Positions 1 to 11,435 of a stretch of DNA of 64,000 nucleotides are shown here, piece by piece. The stretch spans positions 8,866,001 to 8,930,000 of the forward strand of contig JACGWO010000003.1 of assembly GCA_034509735.1 (NCBI GenBank), written 5' to 3'. Both the position numbers and the translations under genes were made by a program. The stretch's first letter is position 1. Each line of letters starts with the position of its first letter. This DNA is from Sesamum alatum. Its lineage: Eukaryota; Streptophyta; Magnoliopsida; Lamiales; Pedaliaceae. The notes under the pieces were generated by a model, which worked only from the letters and a program-made list of their open reading frames with translations, did no database searches and had not been told where the DNA came from.

Positions 1-301
1 CTTTGGAGAATCCATTCGTTTGGATTTGTGAGCATTCCGGAACAAGGGAACAACGCTAGTACCCGAGCACACATTAAATCTACAAGGTGACGATTACTAC
101 GCCTTGGTTGATTTATTATCCATCTATGGCCTATGTGATTTATATAAGTTTTAATATTTACACATCCTACATTGAACGCCCGGTTGAGCACCCAAGGGTA
201 CACCCCTTGGGATTAGTTTATTTAAATTAGATTTGAATTTACGCCCTTTTCTCGCTTTCTCGCTTCCGCTCGCGCTCCCGGACGGATCCGCCTGTCCATC
301 A
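1..301 (+). repeat. 3' part of a family-A LTR (left part off-window)
   Basis: It matches the last about 300 bp of the A1 LTR, including the run of CTCGCTTCCGCTCGCGCTCC and the GGATCCGC block near the end, and finishes in CA at 301. The sequence that follows is not a PBS but the middle of a copia RT gene, so this LTR was probably inserted into RT. The predicted right TSD is ACGAC at 302-306; its partner is outside the window. Confidence 0.75.
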
Positions 302-1098
302 ACGACTATGAAATGTGGCAGATGGACATGAAAATGGCTTTCCTTAATAGATACGTTGAGGAGGAGATCTATATGGATTAGTCGGAGCATTTCACGGTCG
401 TTGGAGAAGAGCATAAGGTCTGCTATCACCAAAGGTCCATTTGTGGCCTCAAACAAGCTTCCCGAAGCTAGAATATACGTCTTGATGAAATCATAAGGGG
501 TTACGATTTCATCAATTCGACTCTGAGCCTTGTGTATAAGAAGGTCAATGGGAGCTCTGTTGTGTTCCTAGTGCTTTATGTGGACAACATCTTACTCATT
601 GGGAATGACGTTAAGTATTGGGCGACACAAAAGCATGGTTATCTACTCAATTCTCCATGAAGAATTTGGGTGAAGCTTCCTACATCCTTGGCAATCTTTA
701 GTGATAGAATTTAAAGGACGTTAGGAATGACCCAGAACTCGTATGTTGAAAAAGTCGTGAAAAGATTCAAGATAGATAACTCCAAATGAGGTTTCATTCC
801 CATGAGGCATGGGGTCAAGTAGTCCAAGAAGCAGTCTCCTAAGACTGATGAGGAACTTGAAAGGATGACGGACATCCCCTATGCGTTTGCTGTAGGCAGC
901 ATCCAGTATGCTTTCCAGTGCACGAAGCTTGATATTGCCTATGCTTTGAGCGTGGCGAGCATATATCAAGCCTGTGCTAGCAAAGCACATTGGAGTGCAG
1001 TTAAGACCATCCTTATGTACCTTAGAAGGACTAAGGATGTGTTCTTAGTCTATGGTGCTGAAGAGTTGATACTGGAAGGCTTTAGCAACGCTAGCTTC
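302..1098 (+). pseudogene. Copia reverse transcriptase / RNase H fragment of E
   Basis: Broken translation resembles the copia RT of A3 and B1, starting just before the MWQMDMKMAF segment, through a damaged YVDD region (YVDN here, near 580-592), to the start of RNase H near 1090. There are many stops and small indels, for example TAG at 379-381 and TGA at 787-789. The longest open piece, 865-1218, covers the RT connection and early RNase H and then runs into the inserted LTR. It makes no functional protein. Confidence 0.8.
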
Positions 1099-3292
1099 TG
1101 GAGGACAAGCGGATCCGCTCGGGAGGAGCGAAAGCGAGAGAGTGTGTTATTTAAAATAATACATATCAAAAGATCCCAGGGATGTACCTTTGGGTACTCA
1201 ACTGGGTGTTCGATGTAGAATATGATAGTAAATACGACATATCATATAGAGCATAGATGCAAGATAAAAGAAACTACAAGAACGTAAACCTAAATGTTAC
1301 TTTTGTAGCTTTCTTTGTATACGGCTAATAGCGTTGTTCCACGGCCAGAAACGTTCACCAAGTTCAAAACTATGAACCCTTTAACGTAGCCTACACCACA
1401 CCGGGAGAGATCTCATTTTTTCTTGCTAGAGAAAAACAGATCTAGAGGAGGGGATCGAAGAAGAGACTACACTATTAAGTCAGTGTTCCTTCTTGATCTT
1501 GCTTTGTTCTTCAATTGATCCTAAATTAATGAAGCAACAAAGAGGATAGTAGAGAGAGGGGCCAAAACTTGAGAGAGTAGAGAGAATGTGTGTTCTTCTT
1601 TTTCCGAGAAAAACATGAATTATGAATACTACTCTTTGATGATAGTATATACACACACACATATATATATATATATTTCATTAATGTGATTATTGGAATC
1701 TGTCTAGGTTCATCCAAGAATGTATAGATACATTCCAATCAATCTCTACTAATCATCAATCAAGCGTACCATTTCATAAGGTATGATTTAAATCATACCA
1801 AGTGAAAGAGACTTGATTGGAGTTGATTTGTTTCTTTCCAAAAGAGACAAGTCAACTAGTCATCAAAGGCCATGTATGGCCAATTGGTGCTTCCAAATGA
1901 AGCAATTTTCGGCCATCCCCTTTTGGGAAGAAGTCCTACTTCTTCTAATTCCAAAAGTAGAATTAACACCTCTCTTGGGCCAAGATTTAATGGACCAGAT
2001 ACTATTGTAATCTAATTATAACAAGCCCAAGAATAAAATTCTATTTAATTCATGGCCCAATTAAATAATTCCCGTTGATCTTTTAATCCAATTAAAAGAT
2101 CCAAGTTTTGATTATCTACTTAATTGATAAATTCCATTTATTGATAAAACGAGGCCCCGATACATAATCGGCCCATCCATCCAATGGACAATCCCTTAGG
2201 TAATCCAATTACTTATCATCCTCTGAAATTGATCCCAAGTTAATTCCTTCACCTCCTCGGTGATTTGTGTGTGACCTTTTAGGTTCACCCTCAACTAGAC
2301 TTGGGCCCATGTCCAACAGTAGCCCGTCACCATGGGTGACCGTCTAGCAATGTTTGATGGTACTAGAGACTAGGTGAATGTTGGCGTAAACATATAGGCG
2401 CCGATTGCGTACGAGTACGGTCCTTCCATCTACCGTCTCCCGGCCTTAGTCTAGGGTATGAAATTGAGCATCGGTTCCCATCATTGATTAGGCGTCTATG
2501 CTTGATACTCGAGACTACACATGCCTCATTGCATCGACACAAAAAACTATTTCCTGCTCAATCAACCATTGTGGCCACATGTTTAAGCAGCATGAACGTG
2601 TCTCCGAGTGCATAGGAGACACCGATGTCACATACTGACAGGGGACGGATCCTCTTCTTGAAACCCACCGTCCTCGCTACACATTCTGACTGCATGGACA
2701 AGGCTTATAATGAACATATCTGCGACATGATCACCTCTCTCCAGATCCAAGATACAACCATCGTGGTTCCTCAGGTCTGAGGACTACCCCCATACTATCA
2801 GAACCGGGGGAAAATCCAATCATATCGACCAAGCCTCCAAGGCTTCTATATGATGATCCCTGCGAGTCAGCTTAGTCTGCTCGACCCTAGTCGACCAACC
2901 CACCAAGATCGTTTAAGCGTCCCATGCCTGTCGCCGATGAAACACGACACTCAGCTAATGAATATGACTCTTGGTGAAAGTCTCTATAGGACTCTCAAAT
3001 GCCCTGTCTCGAGGTCGTCGACTTGGAACGTTTCAGACCCAACCCTTTATTAGTTGGTTTTATAACCACCATCCAATGTGTGGCCCAACTGCATGAGTTG
3101 TTAACATGGTCTGTGGGCTTTGTTGTGATATATGTATCACGACATTTAACATATGGAAAATGAGCACAACAAAGATGATACCAATGGTAACGAATACTCA
3201 TTTTATTCATTACATAATATTACATTACATCGAGTTGTCAAATAGGTTACAAAATGCCGAACCTATTGGCTTTCTGGTCACCTATTCTAACA
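1099..3292 (-). mobile_element. Solo family-A-type LTR, reverse orientation, inside RNase H of E
   Basis: On the plus strand it begins TGGAGGACAAGCGGATCC and ends CCTATTCTAACA, the reverse complement of a TG...CA LTR. The RNase H sequence resumes on both sides. Flanking 5-mers are GCTTC (1094-1098) and ACTTT (3293-3297); both mismatches are transitions, so an aged TSD is likely. No internal domain lies inside, so it is a solo LTR left by recombination between the two LTRs of a former full element. It contains the family's shared U3 block and AT-rich promoter region. Confidence 0.8.
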
Positions 3293-3758
3293 ACTTTCAG
3301 TCGGATAACGATGATGCTAAGTCTCAATTGGGATTTTTATTCAAGCTCAATGGTGGAGTGGTAGCTTGGAAGAGTACCAAGCAAGATACCACAGTTGATT
3401 CAACCACGGAGGCTTAATACATAGCGGCTTTAGAACCTGTTTGGATGAAAAACTACATCAAAGAATTGGGTGTGGTGCCTAGCATTGCCGAGCCAGTAGT
3501 TATCTTTTGTAATAACAATGGGGCTAAAAAGCGCAAGAAAAGGAACGAGATCTCATCACCGGTCCAAGCACATTCTTAGATAGTACCACCTCTCAGGGAG
3601 ATGGTGGCACGAGGTGACGTTTGGATGGACCGAGTCAGCTCAGCAGAAAATACAGCGGATTCGCTGACCAAGCCTGTGTCACAGGTCGCTCATACTCAGC
3701 ATCTTGGGAAGATGGGCTTGAGGTGTATGAGTGATTGCCTTTAGGTCAAGTGGGATAT
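3293..3758 (+). pseudogene. RNase H 3' remainder of E, with PPT
   Basis: Continues the RNase H interrupted at 1098: SDNDDAKSQLGFLF, then VDSTTEA at 3388-3414, followed by a stop where Glu-Tyr is expected. Further on are remnants of the CNNNGA and RSHHR segments. The end of the internal domain is a purine-rich tract, AAGTGGGATAT at 3748-3758, which is the plus-strand primer (PPT) right before the 3' LTR. Confidence 0.75.
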
Positions 3759-5563
3759 TGTTAGAATAGGTGACCAGAAAACCAATTAGATTGGTCTTTT
3801 ATAATCTATTTCTGAACAATTTTGATATGATATAATATTCTTTTTATGATTTGAATAAAAGTAATATTCAATTCCATGGCAATGTTCTTTGTTGTGTTCA
3901 CTTACTTATTTTAATATATGTCTATATGATTAACTGCACAACAAAGCCCACAGACCGAACTTGGGAATCCAAGGGGTTGGACTACACACATGTGGTGGCG
4001 ATCATGGAAACCAATTCCTGTGGATTTATCTGAAATGCTTGAAGTCGAGGATCTCGATATAGGGCATCGAGAACCCGAGAGAGACTTGCACTAAGGATTG
4101 AACTTATCGGCGAAAAACAGAGGTCGTCTGTGCAATCTTAGTAGGTTGGCTAGGCAAAAGGCTCGGTCGATTCAGGTGACTTGCGGGAATCATCAAATGG
4201 AAGCCTATAGGGGCTTGGTTGGTATGACTAAAATTCCAGGCTCCGATAAGCTTGAGGAATAATGGAAGTCGGATGCACATGATGCCTGTATCTTGAGTAG
4301 GGCAAGCGGAGTCCATGTCTATTGAAATGGCCATCATAAGCCTTATCTAGTGCAGTTAGAATGTGTAGTGCGGACGGTGTGTTTCAAGATAGAATTCGTC
4401 CCCTGTCAACGCGTTGACAACAGTATCTCCTATACACTCTGTGATCCGTTTCCCCTTATAATCTGTGGCCACAGTGACTGAATAAGTGGGATGGATCCCA
4501 GTGACAATTTAGTAGGGTTAACGAGCTGTCTCAAGTTTAAAGTATTGATGCCTAGCCAGGATGGGAACCGACGCCCAACTCCATGCCCTAGACTAAGCCA
4601 GGATACGGTAGATGGAAGGACCATACTCATATGCATTCGAGAGCCTAAATGTTCACGCCACGTATCATCTGGTCTCTATTGCCATGGGATCGTTGCTAGA
4701 CGACTACCATGGTAACGGATTACTTCAGTTATGCGATAATCATAAGTAGGTCCAAGTCTAGCTGAGGGTGAACCTAAAGAGTCACACATGATTTACTCGA
4801 GTAGACTGGAGAGTTGCCTTGAATTAATTGGCTTAAATTCATAAATGAATTTGTGGATTTTAATAAAGATGGATGGATGAGATTTAATAATGGATGAAGA
4901 GAGATGGATGGCCAAGATCGCTATGGTTGACTTGGTCTTACTTGGAGGTGGTAGAGTTGTATGTAACCTCTTGGGAAGAGGTGTGATATTATACAACTTC
5001 TTGTCTATAAATACCACCACATACACACACTAACATGCACTCCAACACCAAAGCACACATACAAACTAGGCCACACCTCTCTCTTTCTCTCCGCGCACGT
5101 CTCTCTCTCTCTCTGTTTCTCAAGTCTAGTTTTTCTTGTTTCGTACAAGCTGTAACGTGTGGTATCGATCGCTTAAATTCTATATCATTGAATCAGTATC
5201 GCTCCTCCTAAGCGAATTCTTGCTAGCACGAGGATTCGTTGGTATCCGGTGAATCGTGTGGACAATTTAGAGGGTCTCTGCATTGAGATCTTGAAGGGGC
5301 ATCCGGGAGTCAACGCATCTGGCCGGTGAAGTAAACGACAAGGGTAAGCATTCTTTTTACGTTTATTGCACCTTGCAAATTCCATGGCCTCCATGTTGCG
5401 TTCTTTATTGAGCATGAAATACACCAAACACCCAGGAGTATCAAGGGCACACCCCTTGATCCGGATTATTGTTTTAATTCGAGCATGTTTTACCGCTTTA
5501 CGCTTTTATTTCTCGCAAACGCCACGCTTCTGCGCATGCCTCCTGGGCCGATCCGAACTTTCA
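3759..5563 (+). repeat. 3' LTR of E
   Basis: Starts TGTTAGAATAGG right after the PPT and ends AACTTTCA, giving an LTR of about 1.8 kb with TG...CA ends. It shares the U3 blocks of the other LTRs here, including the palindrome CTGTGGCCACAG near 4465 and an exact 16-bp inverted repeat TGTCAACGCGTTGACA at 4404-4419, but its 3' half differs from families A and B. Confidence 0.8.
5006..5013 (+). promoter_or_regulatory. TATA box of the E LTR
   Basis: TATAAATA is followed by CA-rich and then CT-rich sequence (5020-5120), the usual layout of a plant TATA promoter with a pyrimidine patch near the start site. It lies in the second half of the LTR, as expected for the U3/R boundary. Confidence 0.55.
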
Positions 5564-6019
5564 CAGCCTCCAAGGCTTCCATATGGTAATTCTCCATGAG
5601 TCAGTCCAGTCGGTTAGACTCCCAGTCGACCAACCCACTATGATCGTATAGACGTTCCACGTCTGTCACAGATGAAACGCGACATTCATCCAATGAATAC
5701 GATAAGAAGCATAAGTCTCAGTAGGACACTCGATGCCTTATCTCGAGCTCCTCGACTTGGAACATTTCAAGTGCAACTCTTTATCAATTAGTTTCATAAC
5801 CACCATCCAATGCGTGGCCAACTGCATGAGTTGTCTATGTGGTCTGTGGGCTTGTGATGCATGTAAATAGATATTAACATAATAGAATGAGCATGACAAA
5901 GATAATGCCAAAGTAAAATACTCATCTTATTCATTACATATAATATTACATTAATGCATATTGTCAAATAGATTACATAAAGGTCAATATATTTGGCTTT
6001 TTGGTCATCTATTCTAACA
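5564..6019 (-). repeat. Reverse-oriented LTR fragment (5' 456 bp of an LTR)
   Basis: The reverse complement starts TGTTAGAATAGATGACC and covers the first about 450 bp of a C/D-like LTR, ending at CAGCC where E joins. The rest of this LTR is expected left of the window, split off by E. No gene is present. Confidence 0.65.
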
Positions 6020-6500
6020 TTTATATTATTTAAAAATTTAATTAAGAAAAAATATAAGGTATTTCATAAATAAAGAAATAGTAACTTCAAATTTATAAGT
6101 AATTTACAAATGAAAAGATCTTATTCATTAGATTTAATGAATTTAAACTTTTAAAATTATTGTAAAGTTTTCTAGTCCATGAAACTTCAAAAGCTAAATA
6201 ACTAAATAAGTCATTCTATAAGCGCATGATTTCATTATTCATTTCCTTGTTCGATTTTGTTGGCAGCAGAAATTCTCTTACTTGGTTTCATGAATTTCTT
6301 GATTTTCTTGATGAAATTATTATGTATCTCCCCACTGGTTGGCGTTTAAATTTCAATGTCATCTTTTTTATGCATTGTTTACTATTTCTACCATCTTCTC
6401 AAGATACTGCATCATGTTTCTTATCAATTTAATGCATTTACTTTAGAGTAAATTACAATAAGCTCACATGTTTAACATAATTACAAATATATCTCGTTGT
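6020..6500. other. AT-rich unassigned DNA
   Basis: Very AT-rich, with no recognisable domain. A 68-codon open frame at 6226-6432 is hydrophobic and low in complexity with no family resemblance. From about 6433 the text (AAATTACAATAAGCTC) resembles one arm of a foldback MITE, but no matching second arm was found nearby. Confidence 0.4.
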
Positions 6501-7440
6501 TTGGAAAATTACCAATACTCTTTTGATGTTGTCGTAAATATTTTTTTTCAAAACCCAAATATGAAAGTGGGCCTTATTGAGCAGCCTAGCAGGTCAGGCC
6601 CTACAGACCCATGAGCAAGGTATTAAGCATATAGCATGCTTTATTCTTACTAACCTAGTGGCCCAATAAATGAGCCCGATCTAGCAAGGTGAGTCAGTAT
6701 ACAATAGAGATGACATGTCACACAGGTCGCTGACACTCTACGACACATCATACTAAAAGATTTTCAACTAACTCCAAGTAATCCGGCTGAAATCAACTTC
6801 TCAAGCAACTAGACAATCGATTCCTAGATTCTCAGGTTAACGCGGCGAGACTCGGTAAAGAGGTTACATCTTTGTCTAGATAAGTCACAATCACAAACCC
6901 CTTTTTTGTTGTGTAGCTAACACGTATATCTTTCTAATGGTATATGATTACCATAACCACTTTGTTGATCTTGCTCTATGGACGTCGATAAATTGACACT
7001 TTGTGCAGTCATTTTGGTAACACATGCTCTCACACTCTTACTCTTACTTAATCTCGATTTTCATACACTTTTCTCTCACGTTTTGCACTCAACATGAATT
7101 TCTCACTTTATTATCATATTCAACCATTACTCTCACATCATTCAAGCTTTTCAATTATTTCTTTAGTAAGAACATTGTTGACTTAAGCATCGGGTGCTAA
7201 CCCCTGTTTTGTAGGTTAGTCCTCCTTTGATTTTAGGATCTTGTTAAAGATGCTTCAAACATTCTAGTGCTGCTGGACTCTGGTACGCATCATTGGCGTT
7301 GTTTGTGGGAATACTTGAGCTATAGACGTGAGAAAAGGTGAATTTGGATAACAGAGGTGATAATGGATCTTTCGAGGGAAACACTTTCCTCTCTACTACA
7401 ACAGGTTCTGCCGTTCCACCTCCAAAGGAAGCACTAGGGG
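6500..7440 (+). other. Possible Ty3/gypsy LTR end and PBS remnant
   Basis: At 7289-7310 the text CATTGGCGTTGTTTGTGGGA closely resembles the junction seen in many plant Ty3/gypsy elements, where the LTR end is followed by a TGGCGCC-type primer site. If so, about 6540-7290 would be LTR and 7310-7440 the start of gag or its leader. No intact reading frame was recognised. The assignment rests on this short motif only. Confidence 0.3.
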
Positions 7441-9342
7441 GACTCAAAGTGGATCTGCCGGGGAACACACAAAAGCGTGAAAACAAATATGTTATATAAT
7501 TTTGAACTCGATCGAAGGGGTGTTCCCTTGGACTCTTCCGGGCTTTCGATGTAAAATATGCAGATTTTAACAATATACGTAATCATGCATATAAAACTGA
7601 AGAAAGAACAAGATACGCATAATTATAAATTGAATTGTTACCTTTGAGGCTTTCTTGATCGGCTAAATGCTTTATCTCCTCTCCAGTTTTGTTCACGTTC
7701 TAGATCTCAACGTAGAGATCCTCAAAGAATATCCACACCACACTGGGAGTGTGTCTAATCCTCTTCCTAGAAAGGATTAGAAAATGGAAGAGAAACGATC
7801 CAAGGAATTACACTATGGATTAGTGTATTCTTTGATCTTCTCTTGTTCTTCAAATGATCCTAGCTCAAAGAAGAACTAAGAGAGGGAGAGTTAAAGAGAA
7901 GCTGATTTTTTTTAGAGCAAGAGTAAGTATTTTTTTTTCTTGTTAGAAAATGAATAATCAGACTACATATATACATATATACATACTATGATGAATTATG
8001 TATATACATATATATACATAACTAATGAAATTAAGGAAATGTGTCTGGATACATTCAAGACATGTCTAGATACATTTTCAATCAACCATCAATCTAGTAT
8101 CTATTCACAAGGTATGATCAAATCTACCAAGTGAGGAAACCTTAATTAGGGTTGATTTGTTCCTTTTCAACATGAACAAATCCAATTCTTCCAAATAGGC
8201 CATATGGCTAATTTTATGCTCTCTTTCAAGAGCAAAAATTGGCCACTCACTTATGGGAAGAGTCCAACTGTTTTCCCTTTCAAAAGTGGAAGTCGACTTG
8301 TCTCTCGGACCATAATTTAATGGACTGGATCTTATTCTTATCCAATTATAATAAGCCCAATAAATCCGATTAATTAAATTCAATTTAATTCAAGGTCCAA
8401 ATAAATTATGCCTAATAGTCTTCTAATCCAATTAAAAGACCTAAGCCCGTAATTATCTTTAATTAATAAATTCGATTTATTAATTAGTGTAGGCCCACTA
8501 CAATATTAGGACATCCCTCCAATGGACTATCCCACGAATAATTAATCCGATTATTTATATTCCCTGAAATTAAATTAATCCAATTAAATTAATTTTCATG
8601 TTTCAGAATTAATTCCTTAATTCCCCCACTTCCTCAGAGATTTGTGTGTGACTCTTTAGGTTTTGAACTAAACTTGGACTTGTGTCTAACATAATTGATC
8701 AATTAAATTCAATTTAATCGATTGTTCTTGATTAACCATTAAACAATAATGCCGGTCATCATGGGTGGCCGCTATCAACGGTCTATGGCGCTAGAGGCTA
8801 GTTGAATATTTTGTGTGAACGTTTAGGCTCCCTTTTCCCTATGAGTACGGTCCTTCTGTCTATCGACTCCAAACTTTAGTCTGGGGAATGGAATTAGGTG
8901 TCGGTTCTCATCTTGGACTACGTATCTATGCTTAGTAATTGAGACCTTGTTCTCTTCATTGTTCAATATAGAAAACCATTTCTTATTTGAACAATCACTA
9001 TGGCCACAGATTCAAGCATAAACGCATCTCTGAGTGAATAGGAGATACTGTTGTCACATACTAACAGGGGACGAATCATCTTCTTGAAGTCCACAGTCCT
9101 CGCTACACATTCTAACTGCATTGGAGAAGGCTGATATTGAACATGTCTGTGACTCGATCATCTCTCGTCTGATCCAAGATAGAGCCATTGTCTGCATGTG
9201 ACTGCCATGGTTCCTCAAGTCTAAGGACTACTCCCGTACTATCAGAACTGTAGAATTTAAATCATACGGACCAAGCCTCCAAGGCTTTCATATGAATAAT
9301 TGATTCCCTGTGAGTCAGTTCAATTAGTTTGACTCCTAGTCG
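7441..9342 (-). repeat. Element D, 3' LTR, first part (reverse orientation)
   Basis: The reverse complement carries the conserved LTR blocks: CTAGAGGCTAG near 8793, the CATGGGTGGCCGC block near 8760 and the GTGTGTGACTCTTTAGG block near 8645. The terminal motif is a GATCC box near 7450. It is interrupted at 9342 by B1 and resumes at 15608, where the sequence carries on without loss apart from the TSD. The outer end at about 7441 is eroded and lacks a clean TG/CA terminus, so that boundary is approximate. Confidence 0.7.
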
Positions 9343-11327
9343 TGTTAGAATAGGTGACCATGTAGCCAATTGTGGCAGGAAAAATGTAACCTATGTCTAA
9401 GCAATTTCAAGGATTTGATAAATTATTAATGAATAAGAAGTGATATTCATTTGGCATTACTTTGTTTGTGTTCACTTTATCTCCTTTATATTTCTGTTCA
9501 CTACGCAAACAAAGCCCACGGACTGAAAACACATTTCGGGGACTGGGACTACGCTTGGAGGTAGGTCCATGAAATCAGTCCTGCTGAATCAGTTCGGAAA
9601 ACTCCAAGTCAAGGAATCTCGAAAATGGGTACCGAGATTCCCCTTGAGACTTGCACTAAGCATTTGCTGTCGTATTTCATTGACGGGTGACGAGGGTCGT
9701 CTAAGCAGTGTTAGTGGGTTAGCCCGCTAGGGAGCAGCTAACTGAGGTGACTCGCGGTAACCGTCTTACGGATGACCTTGAGTAGGATCGATTAGGTATG
9801 ACGTGTGTTCCCGGTTCCAACAGTACAGGTCAAGTCCTTTGACTTGAGGAACTGCTGAGTTTACCTGTACATCAGGGCTGTATCTTGGATATGGTGAGAG
9901 ATTGCCAAGAAGCACTTGAGTAGTCATAAGCCATGTCTAGTGCAGCTCCAGTGTACGGAGTGACAGTAGTTTCCAAGAAAGGATCTGTCTCCTGTCAAAA
10001 GGCATTGAGAGTTGAGTGTCACAAATGCTCTGTGTCTTGTCCCTAAAATCTGTGGCCACAGTAACTGAACAGAAGGGAAGGTTTCCCTTGCAGCGTTTAG
10101 TAAAAGACAGACCGACACTTAGGTCCAAAATGGGTACCTGCATTTTCCATGCCCTAGACCCTAAGTGGTGAGACTGTAGACGGAATGACAAGTGTACTAT
10201 CAGAGCCTAAATTTTCATCCCCATACATTCACCTAGCCTCTAGTGCCATGGACCGTTGCTAGATGGCCACCCATGGTAACGGGCGGATTCTAGGAATCCG
10301 ACCAAGTCTAGCTAAAGGTGAACCTAAAGAGTCACACACAATCCACAAACAAAAAAAAAATTTAATTTAGAATTAAATATTTGGAGAAATAGAATGATTA
10401 AATTGGATTTAATCGGGTCCTTAATTTTCTTGGAAAGAATTAATTTCTTTTATTGAATAAAAGGGATTTATCTAATAAATTAGATTTATTAGAAAATTAA
10501 TTTAATGGGCTTAGAATCAATATTTATATTTAATATATTTATTTATTGCCCTTGGAATATTTAAATAGGTTTTAAATATTTCATTAAATTAAATTAATGG
10601 TTGAGATTAAAAGGAAAGATGGATGGCTAGGATTAATTTGACTAGGTCAAATTGCTACTTTGACTACGTCAAAAATCCTAGTCAAATTAGTCTTCTTAGA
10701 GGTGGAGTTTGAAGAGGATTAAACTCCTCCTCTATATATACTCCTAGCTCCTCACCTTAGGAGTGATGATGATTCTTCAACACACACACACACACAAATC
10801 GTGTGCTCTCTCTCCCTCTCTCGTCCGCCTCTCTCCTCTCTCTCTCCAAGAATTGTTCTTGTTCTTTTTGTGTTAACAATTGGACAAAAGGAGGATTAAT
10901 CCCGTTAAATAATAACGTGTGATTGATCCGTCCTCTCCAAATAAAATACTTGTTCGTTCGCTAGCACGAAGTACAAGATATGTGGGCGGATTGCGTGTCA
11001 CGATTTAGAGGATCTCACATATGAGATTTGGAGCAAATTAGGGAACAATGCGAGTACCGGTTAGAAGAGAAAAACGACGAACCGGTAGGTCTCTATTTAC
11101 GTTTTCGCCCTCTTTTATTTTACAAATCCTATGGCCTCCATGATTGCATATATGTTCTTAATTCATGAGATACACCGAACACCCGAGAACTTCAAGGGCA
11201 CACCCCTTGAACATGTTTTAATTTTTAAACGTATTAAGCATGTTTAAATTCTGCAATTTAAATTTATACCGCGCTTCCGCGTTCGCGCTATTCCCGGGAC
11301 GATCCACACGCGTATCCCAGGCTTTCA
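9343..11327 (+). repeat. B1 5' LTR (1985 bp)
   Basis: Begins TGTTAGAATAGGTGACCATG and ends CAGGCTTTCA. It carries the palindrome CTGTGGCCACAG (10050-10061), a hairpin AAGGGAAGGTTTCCCTT just after it (10076-10092), and a TATA box at 10733-10740 followed by a CA repeat and a CT-rich patch. The shared blocks CTAGTGCCATGG and GGTGAACCTAAAG lie in U3. Confidence 0.85.
10733..10740 (+). promoter_or_regulatory. TATA box of B1 5' LTR
   Basis: TATATATA in CTCCTCTATATATACTCC, followed about 50 bp later by (CA)n and a CTCTCTCC pyrimidine patch. The same arrangement recurs at 15011-15018 in the 3' LTR and, as TATATAAA, at 23576-23583 and 53718-53725 in other B LTRs, so it is the likely LTR core promoter. 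Confidence 0.6.
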
Positions 11328-11435
11328 AGTCGACCAACCCGCTAAGATCGTATATTTAAATTAGATTTAAATTGGTGCATAATTTCTCGCTTTCTCGCTT
11401 CCGCTCGCGCTCCCGGGCAGATCCGCTTGTCCTTC
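11328..11435 (+). other. Chimeric junction: host flank copy fused to an A-LTR end
   Basis: 11328-11354 repeats the sequence found right of the whole element at 15608-15634 (AGTCGACCAACCCGCTAAG and on). It is joined at about 11355 to the last about 80 bp of a family-A LTR (ending CTTGTCCTTCA at about 11434), which in turn abuts the integrase coding region. A normal element would have a PBS here. Confidence 0.75.

Larger units (their letters stand above)
1..5563 (+). mobile_element. Element E: degenerate Ty1/copia remnant with nested LTRs
   Basis: From left to right it holds a family-A LTR end, a broken reverse transcriptase/RNase H region split by a reverse-oriented solo LTR, a PPT and a 3' LTR. 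The left edge lies outside the window. The 3' LTR ends in TTTCA at 5563 and abuts a reverse-oriented LTR fragment, so E was probably inserted into that LTR with its left junction off-window. The LTR at 1-301 and the LTR at 3759-5563 are of clearly different families, so they are not the two ends of one element; the left one is better read as a second insertion into the RT region of E. Confidence 0.75.

Noticed and set aside
6226..6432. 68-codon hydrophobic open frame in AT-rich DNA
   Set aside because: No family resemblance, no promoter or neighbour support; chance in AT-rich sequence.
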